Positions 1-11,013 of a stretch of DNA of 45,726 nt are shown here, piece after piece; the first letter of the stretch is position 1, and each line of letters starts with the position of its first letter. A program made the translations under genes and the position numbers. The DNA is from Sphingosinicella soli (GTDB taxonomy: Bacteria; Pseudomonadota; Alphaproteobacteria; Sphingomonadales; Sphingomonadaceae): assembly GCF_014199685.1 (NCBI RefSeq), contig NZ_JACHNZ010000032.1, positions 1-45,726 on the forward strand, given 5' to 3'. The notes under the pieces are model-generated. The model saw only the letters and a list, made by a program, of their open reading frames with translations, ran no database searches and was not told where the DNA came from.

Positions 1-60
1 ACTGCGACGCCCCCGTCGCAAGCCGCGAGCGCGTCGGCGGCAGGCCAGGAACAGGTCAAA

Positions 61-480
61 GTGTCGGCGAAGTCCTGCCCAAATACGGCGGCATTCACGG
101 ACACGCTCGGCGCTGCGGCACCGGCTGTTCTATCCTCCCCATCGCTCCCCGCCACCGACACACCGGCCAGGTTTTCGGCCCTGGAATGGTCGGTGGTGGC
201 CCTCGCCGAGCGCGACCCCCTCTCGACGCTGCATTCCCCCGGCCGCGTCGCCGTCGCGCTCGGCACCCTTTTCGGCAGCCGCCCCAATCCGCAGCTCGCC
301 GATTCGAAGCTCGAAGCCCTGCGCAAGGTCGCCGTGCTCACGTGGCATCAGGGCTATTCGATAGCCGAATCCGCGGTCCGCAGCTTTGTCGCCGCCGGTT
401 TCAGTCACGATCACTACGCGCTGCTCGCAGGCAGCATCACCAATGCACGCGCCCGCCGCGACCGAAGGAATTCCCGATGA
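61..480 (+). CDS. Small conserved protein upstream of efflux operon
   Basis: A 139-residue protein of unknown function, read from a GTG with an AGGAA stretch about 10 bases upstream. It has a low-complexity N-terminus and a more conserved-looking core (ALEWSVVALAERD near residues 41-53, RKVAVLTWHQGY near 88-99). I recall similar small proteins beside sphingomonad efflux genes but cannot name a family. Its TGA overlaps the ATG of the adaptor gene by four bases (ATGA at 477-480), so the two are translationally coupled and probably belong to one operon. No signal peptide or membrane segment is evident. The start is uncertain because the window begins just before it and the true promoter may lie outside. 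Bases 1-60 hold nothing else I can identify. Confidence 0.6.
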   Translation: MSAKSCPNTAAFTDTLGAAAPAVLSSPSLPATDTPARFSALEWSVVALAERDPLSTLHSPGRVAVALGTLFGSRPNPQLADSKLEALRKVAVLTWHQGYSIAESAVRSFVAAGFSHDHYALLAGSITNARARRDRRNSR

Positions 481-1748
481 ACATGATGACGAAGATCAAG
501 GCCGAGGATGCAGCGCCGTCGCGCGTGCGCCGCCTCTCACAGCGCCCGCTCTGGCAGCACCTTTCGGCGGCCGCGCTCCCGGTGATCGCGATCGTGGCGG
601 TGGGTGTTCTCAACCGCGAATCGCCCGCGATCGCGGCGGCGCCGCCGCCCACCGTCACGGTCGCGGCGCCGCTCGTGCGCGATGTGACCGAGTGGCAGGA
701 CCATGTCGGCCGGTTCGAGCCGTCGCAAAGCGTCGAGGTGCGTCCGCGCGTCTCCGGCGCCGTGACGGCGGTGCATTTCACCGACGGCGCGATCGTTCAG
801 AAGGGGGATCTCCTCTTCACGATCGATGCCCGCCCGTTCGCCGCGTCGCTTGCCGAAGCCCGCGCCGGCGCCGTGCAGGCACGCAGCGACGTCGCGCTCG
901 CACAGGCCGATCTCGACCGCGCCAACCGCCTGCTTGCCGACGAGGCCGTTTCGCAAAGCGATCTCGATCGTCTCGCCGCCCGTGTCCGCGCCGCCCGCGC
1001 GTCGCTTGCGGCGGCCGAGGCGCGTATCGGCGCGCGCGCGCTCGATGTTCAGTTCACGCAGGTTCGCGCGCCTGTCACCGGCCGCATCTCCGATCGCCGT
1101 GTCGATGCGGGCAACATCGTGTCCACCGCCGATACGGGGGGCGGCACGCTGCTCACAACGATCAACGCGCTCGATCCGATCTATTTCACCTTCGACAGTT
1201 CCGAAGCGCTGTTCCTGAAGGCGCAGCGCGAGCGGCAGAAGGCGGGCGCGGCGCAGCAGGTGGAGATTCGCCTGCAGGACGAAACCGGTTATAGCTGGAA
1301 AGGTCACGTCGATTTCACCGACAACGGCATCAGCGCGCAGTCCGGCACGATCCGCGCCCGCGCGGTGGTCGCCAATCCGGACTATTTCCTCACCCCCGGC
1401 ATGTTCGGCAACATGCGGCTGACGGACGGTTCGCCCGCCCGCGCGCTGCTCGTACCGGATAGCGCCGTCCGCACCGATCAGGCGCGCAAGGTGGTGTACG
1501 TGGTCACCGAGGACGGCACCGTCGCCGCGCGCGAAGTCTCGCCCGGCCCGCGCATCGGCAGCCTCCGCAGCATCCGCAGCGGTATCACGGCCCAAGACCG
1601 CGTCGTGGTCCAGGGCCTGCAGATGGTGCAGCCCGGCGCGAAGGTCACGCAGCGTCTCACGCGGATCGATCCGCCCGCTGCCGCCCCCGCTGCGGCGGCT
1701 GCCGTAAACGAACCCGCGGCCTCGCAGGCGACCATCGCCGCGCTCTGA
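477..1748 (+). CDS. RND efflux periplasmic adaptor subunit (HlyD/MFP family)
   Basis: A 423-residue membrane fusion protein that would bridge the inner-membrane RND pump and the outer-membrane channel. It has one N-terminal membrane anchor (around residues 30-45), a lipoyl/barrel-sandwich half motif (EVRPRVSGAVTAVHF), an alpha-helical hairpin rich in Ala and Arg (about 125-190), the second lipoyl half (RAPVTGRISDRRVDAGNIV), and a beta-barrel/membrane-proximal domain ending in a low-complexity Ala/Pro tail. The ATG at 477 is chosen because AAGGAA lies six bases upstream and it couples with the preceding stop; the reading frame is open further upstream but out of family. The RND pump gene follows after 73 bases containing a strong hairpin. 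The family is clear; the exported compounds are not predictable. Confidence 0.93.
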   Translation: MNMMTKIKAEDAAPSRVRRLSQRPLWQHLSAAALPVIAIVAVGVLNRESPAIAAAPPPTVTVAAPLVRDVTEWQDHVGRFEPSQSVEVRPRVSGAVTAVHFTDGAIVQKGDLLFTIDARPFAASLAEARAGAVQARSDVALAQADLDRANRLLADEAVSQSDLDRLAARVRAARASLAAAEARIGARALDVQFTQVRAPVTGRISDRRVDAGNIVSTADTGGGTLLTTINALDPIYFTFDSSEALFLKAQRERQKAGAAQQVEIRLQDETGYSWKGHVDFTDNGISAQSGTIRARAVVANPDYFLTPGMFGNMRLTDGSPARALLVPDSAVRTDQARKVVYVVTEDGTVAAREVSPGPRIGSLRSIRSGITAQDRVVVQGLQMVQPGAKVTQRLTRIDPPAAAPAAAAAVNEPAASQATIAAL

Positions 1749-1775
1749 TCCGCCGCCACGACCAACAGAAGACCA

Positions 1776-1802
1776 CGCCTCCCGCGTAAGCTGCGGGAGG
1801 CG
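1776..1802. promoter_or_regulatory. Perfect 10-bp hairpin between adaptor and pump genes
   Basis: CGCCTCCCGC at 1776-1785 pairs perfectly with GCGGGAGGCG at 1793-1802 around a seven-base loop. It lies between the adaptor stop and the pump's ribosome-binding site (AGGAAAGG at 1805-1812). There is no T-run, so it is unlikely to be a simple intrinsic terminator. It may protect the upstream message or tune pump translation. Confidence 0.6.
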
Positions 1803-1821
1803 GCAGGAAAGGCATTGTCCG

Positions 1822-4800
1822 ATGCGCTTCAGTCATTTCTTCATCCGCCGGCCGATCTTCGCGGGCGTGATCGCGATCATCATCACCATCGTCGGCGCCT
1901 TCGCGTATTTCGGCCTGCCGGTCTCGCAATTCCCCGACATCGTCCCGCCGACGGTAACGGTGAGCGCCAACTACCCCGGCGCGTCTGCCGAAACCGTGGC
2001 CGACACCGTCGCCGCGCCGATCGAACAGCAGATCAACGGCGTCGACAACATGCTCTACCAGTCCTCGCAATCGACCGGCGACGGGCGGCTTGCGATCACC
2101 GTCACCTTCAAGCTCGGCACCGATCTCGATGCCGCGCAGGTGCTGGTGCAGAACCGCGTCGCGCTCGCCGAGCCGAGCCTGCCCGAAGAGGTCCGCCGTC
2201 AGGGCGTCGTCGTGCGCAAGACTTCGCCGTCGTGGCTGATGGCGGTCAACGTGCTGTCGCTCGACGGCTCGCTCGACCGCAGCTATGTCTCGAATTACGC
2301 GCTCACGCAGATCAAGGACCGGCTGACGCGCGTCGAAGGGATCGGCGACGTGCAGGTGCTCGGCGCGCGCGATTATGCGATGCGCATCTGGATCGATCCG
2401 GGCCGCGCCTCCGCGCTCGGGCTGACGGCAGGCGAGATCGTCTCGGCGCTGCGCGCGCAGAACGTCCAGGTCGCGGCGGGAACGATCGGCCAGCCGCCGT
2501 TCGATACCGGCGCGGCGCAGCAGCTCAGCGTCGAAACGCAGGGCCGTTTCAAGACCGCCGATGAATTCGCCGACATCATCGTGCGCACCGATGCCTCAGG
2601 CGCGATCACCCGCGTGCGCGATATCGCGCGCGTCGAACTCGGCGCGGAGGATTACGGCGTCAACGCCTATCTCTCGGGCCAGGATTCGATCATCCTGGGG
2701 ATCACCCAGCGCCCCGGCACGAATGCGCTCGCCGCCGCCGAAGGGATCAAGGCCGAACTCGCCGACGCGGCAAAGAGCTTTCCGCAGGGGCTCGAATACC
2801 GGATCATCTGGAACCCCACCGAATTCATCAGCGAATCGATGGGCGCGGTGCAGGCGACCTTGTTCGAGGCGGCGCTGCTCGTCGTCGTCGTCATCCTTAT
2901 CTTCCTGCAAAGCTGGCGCGCGGCGATCATCCCGATCATCGCGATCCCGGTATCGCTGATCGGCGCCTTCGCCGTGCTTGCGGGCCTCGGCTATTCGCTC
3001 AACACGCTTTCGATGTTCGGGCTCGTGCTCGCCATCGGCATCGTCGTCGACGACGCGATCGTCGTGGTCGAAAACGTCGAGCGCAATCTCGAACTCGGCC
3101 TCTCCCCGCGCGAGGCGTCGCACCGCTCGATGGACGAGGTTTCCGCCGCGCTCGTCGCGATCGTGCTCGTGCTCTGCGCCGTGTTCGTGCCGACGACCTT
3201 CCTCACCGGTATCACCGGCGAATTCTACCGCCAGTTCGCGGTCACGATCGCCAGCGCGACGATCATCTCGCTGGTGCTGTCGCTGACCCTGTCGCCCGCG
3301 CTCGCCGCGCTGCTGCTGCGCCCGAAGGCGGAGGTCGCGCCCGCATCGGGCTGGCGCCGCCATGCCTGGCTTGCAGGCGCCTGGTTCAACCGCAATTTCG
3401 ATCGGCTGAGCGAGCGCTACGGCGCGTTCACGCATCGGCTTGCAGGTGCTCCAAAGCGCGTGTTCGCGGTTTACGGCGGCCTCGTGCTTGCGGCGGGCGC
3501 GCTGTTCTGGGCGACTCCAGCCGGGTTCATCCCCGCGCAGGATCAGGGCTATGCGCTCGCCGCGATCCAGCTTCCGCCGGGAAGCTCGATCGAACAGACC
3601 GACCGCGTGATGAAGAAGGCCGTCGCGAAGCTGCTGGAGGTGCCCGGCACCGAAGCGGCGGTGATGTTCTCGGGCTTCGACGGTGCCTCGGGAACACAGG
3701 CCTCCAACGCCGCTGCCGCCTACGTCACCTTCAAGCCGTTCGCCGAGCGCGCCGGAGGCCGCACCGGCGGCGCCATCGAAAACGACATGCGCGCCGCGCT
3801 TGCCGATCTCAACGAAGCCTTCGTGTTCGTCATTCCGCCGCCCGTCATTCAGGGCATCGGCAACGGCGGCGGCTGGCGCATGATGGTGCAGGATCGCCGC
3901 GGCGCGGGCTACGGCCCGCTCGAACAGGCTGCAGGCGGCGTGATCGGCGCGGCGCATCAGGCGACCGAACTCGCCAACGTGCGCACGCTTTTCAACACCG
4001 CGACGCCGCGCATCTACGCCGATATCGACCGTGCCAAGGCCGATATGCTCGGCGTGCCCGCAACGCGCGTGTTCGAAGCGATGCAGGTCTATCTCGGCTC
4101 GGCCTACGTCAACGATTTCAACCTGCTCGGCCGCACCTTCCGCGTCACCGCGCAGGCCGACGCGCCGTTCCGCGACGACGTCTCCGACATCGCGCAGTTG
4201 AAGACGCGATCGAACGGCGGCGGCATGGTTCCGATCGGCGCCGTCGCGACCTTCGAAGACCGCACCGGCCCCTACCGTGTCACCCGCTACAATCTCTTCC
4301 CTGCGGTCGAAATCGACGGCGATACGGCGCCCGGCGCCTCGACCGGCCACGCGCTCACGCGCATGGAAACGATCGCCGAAGACCTGCCGCAGGGTTTCGC
4401 GGCGGAATGGACCGATCTTGCCTTCCAGCAGAAGGCGGCGGGCAATATCGCGGTGCTGATCTTCGGCCTTTCGGTGGTGTTCGTCTTCCTCGTGCTCGCC
4501 GCGCAGTTCGAAAGCCTGATGCTGCCGCTCGCGATCATCCTCATCGTGCCGATGACACTGCTCGCGGCGATGCTGGGCGTGAACCTGCACGGTCTCGACA
4601 ACAACATTCTCACGCAGATCGGCCTCATCGTGCTCATCGGCCTCGCCGCGAAGAATGCGATCCTGATCGTCGAGTTCGCCAAGCAGGCCGAAGATCGGGG
4701 CCTTGCGCCGCGCGCGGCAGCCGTCGAGGCGGCGCGCGCCCGGCTGCGTCCGATCCTGATGACGAGTCTCGCCTTCATCCTCGGCGTGCTGCCGCTGATG

Positions 4801-4974
4801 ATGGGGTCGGGGCCGGGCTGGGAGCTGCGCCAGGCGCTCGGCACCGCCGTGTTCTACGGCATGATCGGCGTCACCGCGTTCGGCCTCGTCTTCACGCCGG
4901 TGTTCTACGTCGCCAGCCGCAGCCTCGGCGAGCGGATGCGCCGCCGCCCGTCTGCGTTGCAACTCGCCGAATAA
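1822..4974 (+). CDS. RND family hydrophobe/amphiphile efflux transporter (HAE1)
   Basis: A 1050-residue inner-membrane, proton-driven drug exporter of the AcrB/MexB family, at the usual family length. It opens with the typical FFIRRPIFAGVIAIIITIVG first membrane segment and shows a periplasmic porter domain (SQFPDIVPPTVTVSANYPGA). The central membrane block carries the paired aspartates of the proton relay (IVVDDAIVVVENVERN), and a second porter/membrane half ends near VFYVASRSLGERM. The ATG at 1822 has AGGAAAGG nine bases upstream. It sits between the adaptor and the outer-membrane channel gene, which begins 14 bases after its stop, giving a complete tripartite operon. The substrate range cannot be read from the sequence. 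Confidence 0.96.
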   Translation: MRFSHFFIRRPIFAGVIAIIITIVGAFAYFGLPVSQFPDIVPPTVTVSANYPGASAETVADTVAAPIEQQINGVDNMLYQSSQSTGDGRLAITVTFKLGTDLDAAQVLVQNRVALAEPSLPEEVRRQGVVVRKTSPSWLMAVNVLSLDGSLDRSYVSNYALTQIKDRLTRVEGIGDVQVLGARDYAMRIWIDPGRASALGLTAGEIVSALRAQNVQVAAGTIGQPPFDTGAAQQLSVETQGRFKTADEFADIIVRTDASGAITRVRDIARVELGAEDYGVNAYLSGQDSIILGITQRPGTNALAAAEGIKAELADAAKSFPQGLEYRIIWNPTEFISESMGAVQATLFEAALLVVVVILIFLQSWRAAIIPIIAIPVSLIGAFAVLAGLGYSLNTLSMFGLVLAIGIVVDDAIVVVENVERNLELGLSPREASHRSMDEVSAALVAIVLVLCAVFVPTTFLTGITGEFYRQFAVTIASATIISLVLSLTLSPALAALLLRPKAEVAPASGWRRHAWLAGAWFNRNFDRLSERYGAFTHRLAGAPKRVFAVYGGLVLAAGALFWATPAGFIPAQDQGYALAAIQLPPGSSIEQTDRVMKKAVAKLLEVPGTEAAVMFSGFDGASGTQASNAAAAYVTFKPFAERAGGRTGGAIENDMRAALADLNEAFVFVIPPPVIQGIGNGGGWRMMVQDRRGAGYGPLEQAAGGVIGAAHQATELANVRTLFNTATPRIYADIDRAKADMLGVPATRVFEAMQVYLGSAYVNDFNLLGRTFRVTAQADAPFRDDVSDIAQLKTRSNGGGMVPIGAVATFEDRTGPYRVTRYNLFPAVEIDGDTAPGASTGHALTRMETIAEDLPQGFAAEWTDLAFQQKAAGNIAVLIFGLSVVFVFLVLAAQFESLMLPLAIILIVPMTLLAAMLGVNLHGLDNNILTQIGLIVLIGLAAKNAILIVEFAKQAEDRGLAPRAAAVEAARARLRPILMTSLAFILGVLPLMMGSGPGWELRQALGTAVFYGMIGVTAFGLVFTPVFYVASRSLGERMRRRPSALQLAE

Positions 4975-4988
4975 GAAAGGCACATGCC

Positions 4989-6398
4989 ATGTTTCGCACG
5001 CTTCTGATGGCCGCTTCCACGCTCGCGCTCGCCGCCTGCGCGACCGGCCCCGATTATGCCGCTCCCAATACCCCGACATCTGCCGGTGCCTTCGTCGCGG
5101 CCACGTCCGCCGTCGATACGCTCGCCCCGGTGAAGGCCGATTGGTGGCGTCTCTACGACGATCCGGTGCTTGATGGTCTCGTCGCGGGCGCCATCACCGC
5201 GAACACCGACGTCCGCGTCGCGGTCGCCCGGCTCGAAAAAGCCCGCGCCGCGCTCCGCGAGGTCCGCACCGATCGCCTGCCGAATGTCGGCGTCGGTGCA
5301 AACGCCGCCTACGGCCGCCTGCCCGAAAGCCAGCGCGGTTCGGGCGCGCCGCGCGAGGATTGGTCCATCGATGCCGGGCTCGATGTCGCCTACGAGGTCG
5401 ATCTGTTCGGTCGCGTCTCGCGCGGGATCGAGGCCACGCGCGGCGATCTCGGCGCGGCCGAGGCGGACCTTGAAGCGGTGCGCGTTTCCGTTGTCGCGGA
5501 AACGACGCGCGCCTATGCGACTGCCGCCGCCGCAGCCGAACAGATCGCCGTGGCGCAGCGCATCGTGGACCTCCTCGATCGCTCGCTCCGCGTCACCGAT
5601 CGGCGGCGCGCGGTCGGTCTCACCACCAGCCTCGATGTCGCGCGCATCGCCACGCTCCGTCATCAGCGTCAGGCCGAAATTCCGGCGCTCACCGCCGATC
5701 GCGACGCCGCGCTGTTCCGTCTCGCCACGCTCACCGGGCGCGCCCCCGCCGACCTTCCGCCGATCGCGGCGGCGCGTGTCTCCACGCTCCGTCTCGATAC
5801 GCCGATCCCGGTCGGCGACGGTGCCCGGCTTCTCGCGCGCCGTCCCGACGTCCGCGCCGCCGAACGCCGACTCGCCGCCGCGACCGCGCGCATCGGTGTC
5901 GTCTCCGCCGATCTCTATCCGCGCGTCAGCCTCGGCGCCTCGATCGGCTCGACCGGGCCGGACATCGGCGACGTGTTCGGCGGCGGGCCGCTGCGCTGGC
6001 TGCTCGGTCCGCTCATCAGCTGGTCGTTCACCGATCACGAGCGTACCCGCGCGCGCATCGCCGGGGCGGAGGCCGATACGCGCGCGGCGCTTGCGGCGTT
6101 CGACGGCACGGTGCTTCGCTCGCTGGAGGAAACCGAAACCGCGCTTTCGGCCTACGGGGGCGCGCTTGATCGGCGCACGGCGCTGCAAGCCGCCCGCGAT
6201 GCCGCGCAGCAGGCCGCGCGCATCGTCCGCGCGCAGCAGCGGGAAGGGCAGGTGGATAGCCTCGCGCTCATCGATGCGGAGCGGACCTTCGCCGAAGCCG
6301 AGGCGCAGCTTGCCGCCATCGATGCCGGTATCGCGGACGCGCAGATCAACCTGTTCAAGGCGCTCGGCGGCGGCTGGAACGCGGGGGGCGCAGCGTAG
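4989..6398 (+). CDS. Efflux outer-membrane lipoprotein, NodT/OprM family
   Basis: A 469-residue TolC-like channel that completes the efflux system. The first 17 residues form a lipoprotein signal with lipobox LAAC (Cys17). Two repeated outer-membrane efflux domains follow, with the motifs WWRLYDDPVLDGLV, YEVDLFGRVSR and ARRPDVRAAERRLAAAT that mark the NodT family. The long alpha-helical barrel segments are rich in Ala, Arg and Glu. The ATG at 4989 has AGAAAGG eight bases upstream; the frame is open far upstream, inside the pump gene, but that part is a shadow. It is co-transcribed with the adaptor and pump. Confidence 0.94.
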   Translation: MFRTLLMAASTLALAACATGPDYAAPNTPTSAGAFVAATSAVDTLAPVKADWWRLYDDPVLDGLVAGAITANTDVRVAVARLEKARAALREVRTDRLPNVGVGANAAYGRLPESQRGSGAPREDWSIDAGLDVAYEVDLFGRVSRGIEATRGDLGAAEADLEAVRVSVVAETTRAYATAAAAAEQIAVAQRIVDLLDRSLRVTDRRRAVGLTTSLDVARIATLRHQRQAEIPALTADRDAALFRLATLTGRAPADLPPIAAARVSTLRLDTPIPVGDGARLLARRPDVRAAERRLAAATARIGVVSADLYPRVSLGASIGSTGPDIGDVFGGGPLRWLLGPLISWSFTDHERTRARIAGAEADTRAALAAFDGTVLRSLEETETALSAYGGALDRRTALQAARDAAQQAARIVRAQQREGQVDSLALIDAERTFAEAEAQLAAIDAGIADAQINLFKALGGGWNAGGAA

Positions 6399-6464
6399 CC
6401 GCAGGCACGTTCAGCCCCCGCTCATCAACGGACGCAAAGGATGCGACGCGATGGCGGACGAGAC

Positions 6465-6880
6465 ATGAAACGCGGCGATATGAGCGTGGTGAAGGTGAAG
6501 GGGCTGCTGTGCGCAGCGCTCCTTGCCCTCGTGTACGTATCTCCGGCGCACGCCGAGGTGCCCGATCGCATCACCAACGTCACCGTCTACGGCAACGAGC
6601 CCTGCCCCAGCGGCGACGGCGACGAGATCGTCGTGTGCGCGCGCGAGCCGGAGGGGGAGCAGTACCGCATCCCCAAGCGCCTGCGCGAAACGAAGAAGAA
6701 CGATCCGCCCTCGCAGTCCTGGGCCGCCCGCGTGCGCACGCTCGACGAGGCGAGCCGCCCGTCGATGCCCAACAGCTGCTCGGCCGTCGGCTCGGGCGGG
6801 CAGACCGGCTGCACGGCGGCGCTGCTGCAGCAGTGGTTCGCGGCGCGGCAGGCCGCCAAGGCAAGGGCTGCCGATATTCC

Positions 6881-6884
<4 letters not shown>
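6465..6884 (+). CDS. Small secreted protein of unknown function (sphingomonad type)
   Basis: About 139 residues with an N-terminal signal peptide (hydrophobic LLCAALLALVYV followed by a cleavage site near AHA). Mature motifs are VYGNEPCP, DEIVVCAR and EQYRIPKRLRE, plus two later cysteines near the C-terminus. I recognise the pattern from sphingomonad genomes as a periplasmic or secreted protein without assigned function. ATG codons at 6441, 6465 and 6480 are all possible; 6465 gives the best signal-peptide start (MKRG). It follows the efflux operon by 66 bases on the same strand. Its TAA (6882-6884) overlaps the TAG of ligC on the opposite strand, so the two transcripts converge with no intergenic space. 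Confidence 0.75.
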
Positions 6885-9076
<2,192 letters not shown>

Positions 9077-9080
<4 letters not shown>

Positions 9081-10102
9081 AGCCCGCGTCCCTTCAGCAG
9101 CGTATCGAGGCGCGGGAACACGCGGCGCACATTGCCTTCGAAAATCGCATTGCGCTCCGCATCGCTGATCGGCAGCGCGTCGACATAGCGCTTGGTGTCG
9201 TCGAAATACTGCCCCGTGGTGGGATCGATGCCGCGCACCGCGCCCACCATCTCGCTGCCGAACAGGATGTTCTTCGTGTCGATCACGTCCGCGAGCAGAT
9301 CGATGCCCGGCTGGTGATAGACGCACGTATCGAAGAACACGTTGTGCATCAGATGCGCGGAAAGGTCCGGCTTCTTCAGCATGTCGGCGAGCCCGCGATA
9401 GCGGCCCCAGTGATAGGGAACCGCGCCGCCGCCGTGCGGAATGATGAAGCGCAGCGCCGGAAAATCGCGAAACAGATCGCCCTCGATCAATTGCATGAAG
9501 GCGATCGTGTCGGCGGCGATGTAATAGGCGCCGGTCGCGTGCAGCCCCGGATTGCACGATCCCGACACGTGGATCATCGCGGGCACGTCGAGGTCGCACA
9601 TCGTCTCGTAAATCGGATACCAGTAGCGATCGGTGAGCGGCGGGTGCTTGAAATGCCCGCCGCCGGGATCGGGATTGAGATTGCAGCCGACGAAGCCGAG
9701 TTCGTTCACGCAGCGCTCCAGTTCGGCGACAGACGCAGCAAGATCGGCGGCGGGCGACTGCGGCAGCATGCAGACGCCCACGAACGTCTCCGGGTAAAGA
9801 TACGCGACGCGCCCGATGAGATCGTTGCACGCGCGCGACCATGCGATGCTCACGGCCTCGTCGCCCACGTGATGCGCCATCGCCGATGCGCGCGGCGAAA
9901 ACAGCGTCATGTCGGCCCCGCGTTCGCGGATCAGCCGCAACTGGTTCGTCTCGATGCTCTCGCGGATTTCCTCGTCGGAAACATCAGGGTAGGGCGGCGG
10001 CGCGCTGCCCGCCTTGAACGCGGCCTTCTGCGCCTCGCGCCATGCGTTGTGGGGCGCGGGGGCCGTCGTATAGTGGCCGTGGCAATCGATCACGAGGCTC
10101 AT
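9077..10102 (-). CDS. ligJ: 4-oxalomesaconate hydratase
   Basis: A 341-residue member of the amidohydrolase superfamily, the same length as I recall for SYK-6 LigJ. It adds water to the isomerised 4-oxalomesaconate to give 4-carboxy-4-hydroxy-2-oxoadipate. Visible features are the metal-binding HxH near the N-terminus (CHGHY, His8 and His10), a central histidine (MIHVSGSCNP), IPHGGGAVPYHWGRY, and FGSEMVGAVRG, where a glutamate stands in the place usually held by the strand-8 aspartate. Its ATG overlaps the stop of the DUF1932 gene (ATGA at 10099-10102) and its stop overlaps the ligA TTG. Confidence 0.95.
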
Positions 10103-10941
10103 GCGGGAACGTTCAGGCTGCCCAGCGCCGCGAGCTTTGCGGCAAGCCCCTCGGGCGGTGCGATGCCGAGCGTACCGAGCGCGCGCTGGCGGGCGATCGT
10201 GCCGCGCGTCATCAGCGGGGCGACGCCCAGGTCTTCGAGCGTGCGCGCCGCTTCCTCCATCTCGGCGGCGCGGCGCAGGCCGTGGGCGAGCATCCGGTCG
10301 AGATTATAGTCCGCCTTCTGCGCCCAATCTTCGCCGAGCGAAGACAGCACCGCGTCCACCACGTTCGCGCGGTGCGCGGCGAGCACGCACTCGGCGGTCA
10401 GCGCCTCGATGCCCTTCACCATCACCGATCGGATCATCTTGATCGCCGAAGCGTCGCCGACCTTCGCGCCGACGCAGCGCACGTCCTGAAAGCCGAGCCC
10501 CTCCAGCACGGACGCGCCCGCGTCCGCATGCGGCCCGGAGACGAGCAGCGGAACGGCGGTGCGTTTCGGATGAACCGGCGCCATCACCGCAACATCGACA
10601 TAGCGCCCGCCCGCCGCCGCAATCGCCGCTTCTGCGGCGCGCTTGGTTTCAGGCGCGACGCTGTTCATGTCGAACCAGAATGCGCCTGCGCCCAGATCGC
10701 GTGCAGTCTCCCGCGCGACCGCGAGCGCGGCGTCCGCCGTCACCAGCGAGAGCGCGGCAGGCGCTCCGGCGAGCGCATCGCGCGCGCTTGCGCAGGGCGT
10801 CACGCCGACCCTCGCATAGTCGGCGCGTTTTTCCGCATCGGTCCTGATGTCGAATGCCGCAGCCGCGCTGCCCCAGTTCGCTGCGGCGGCAAACGCCTGC
10901 GCCGCTTCGCCGAAACCGATAAGGGCAACCTTGCAAGCCAT
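10099..10941 (-). CDS. DUF1932 / 6-phosphogluconate-dehydrogenase-like NAD(P)-binding protein
   Basis: About 280 residues. The N-terminal Rossmann motif is VALIGFGEAAQAF, followed by a segment typical of beta-hydroxyacid dehydrogenases (FWFDMNSVAPETKR, RYVDVAVMAPVHPKR). The C-terminal helical half, with KMIRSVMVKGIEALTAEC, fits the DUF1932 family and keeps the lysine region expected of a beta-hydroxyacid dehydrogenase active site. It is the first gene of the leftward lig operon and overlaps ligJ by four bases. Its role is unknown: none of the accepted steps of the 4,5-cleavage pathway needs it. The start is uncertain (ATG at 10941, 10950 or 10962, none with a clear ribosome-binding site); 10941 best fits the family N-terminus. 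Confidence 0.85.
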   Translation of the reverse strand: MACKVALIGFGEAAQAFAAAANWGSAAAAFDIRTDAEKRADYARVGVTPCASARDALAGAPAALSLVTADAALAVARETARDLGAGAFWFDMNSVAPETKRAAEAAIAAAGGRYVDVAVMAPVHPKRTAVPLLVSGPHADAGASVLEGLGFQDVRCVGAKVGDASAIKMIRSVMVKGIEALTAECVLAAHRANVVDAVLSSLGEDWAQKADYNLDRMLAHGLRRAAEMEEAARTLEDLGVAPLMTRGTIARQRALGTLGIAPPEGLAAKLAALGSLNVPA

Positions 10942-10994
10942 GCCCGGCATATGCGCACACACGCCTGCGGCCTGCTAATCGGAACGGAACAGGG

Positions 10995-11009
10995 GGTATA
11001 GGTTTTACC
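10995..11009. promoter_or_regulatory. Candidate LysR-type operator upstream of the DUF1932-ligJABC operon
   Basis: GGTATAGGTTTTACC is an imperfect dyad (GGTA...TACC arms) in the 72 bases between the regulator stop and the first gene of the leftward operon. LysR-type regulators favour short dyads of this form. This is inference only; no clear -35/-10 pair was found. Confidence 0.3.
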
Positions 11010-11013
11010 GAAT

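Noticed and set aside
2596-5079. An 827-codon frame antisense to the RND pump gene
   Set aside because: Low-complexity Arg/His/Asp-rich translation with no domain; shadow of the pump gene.
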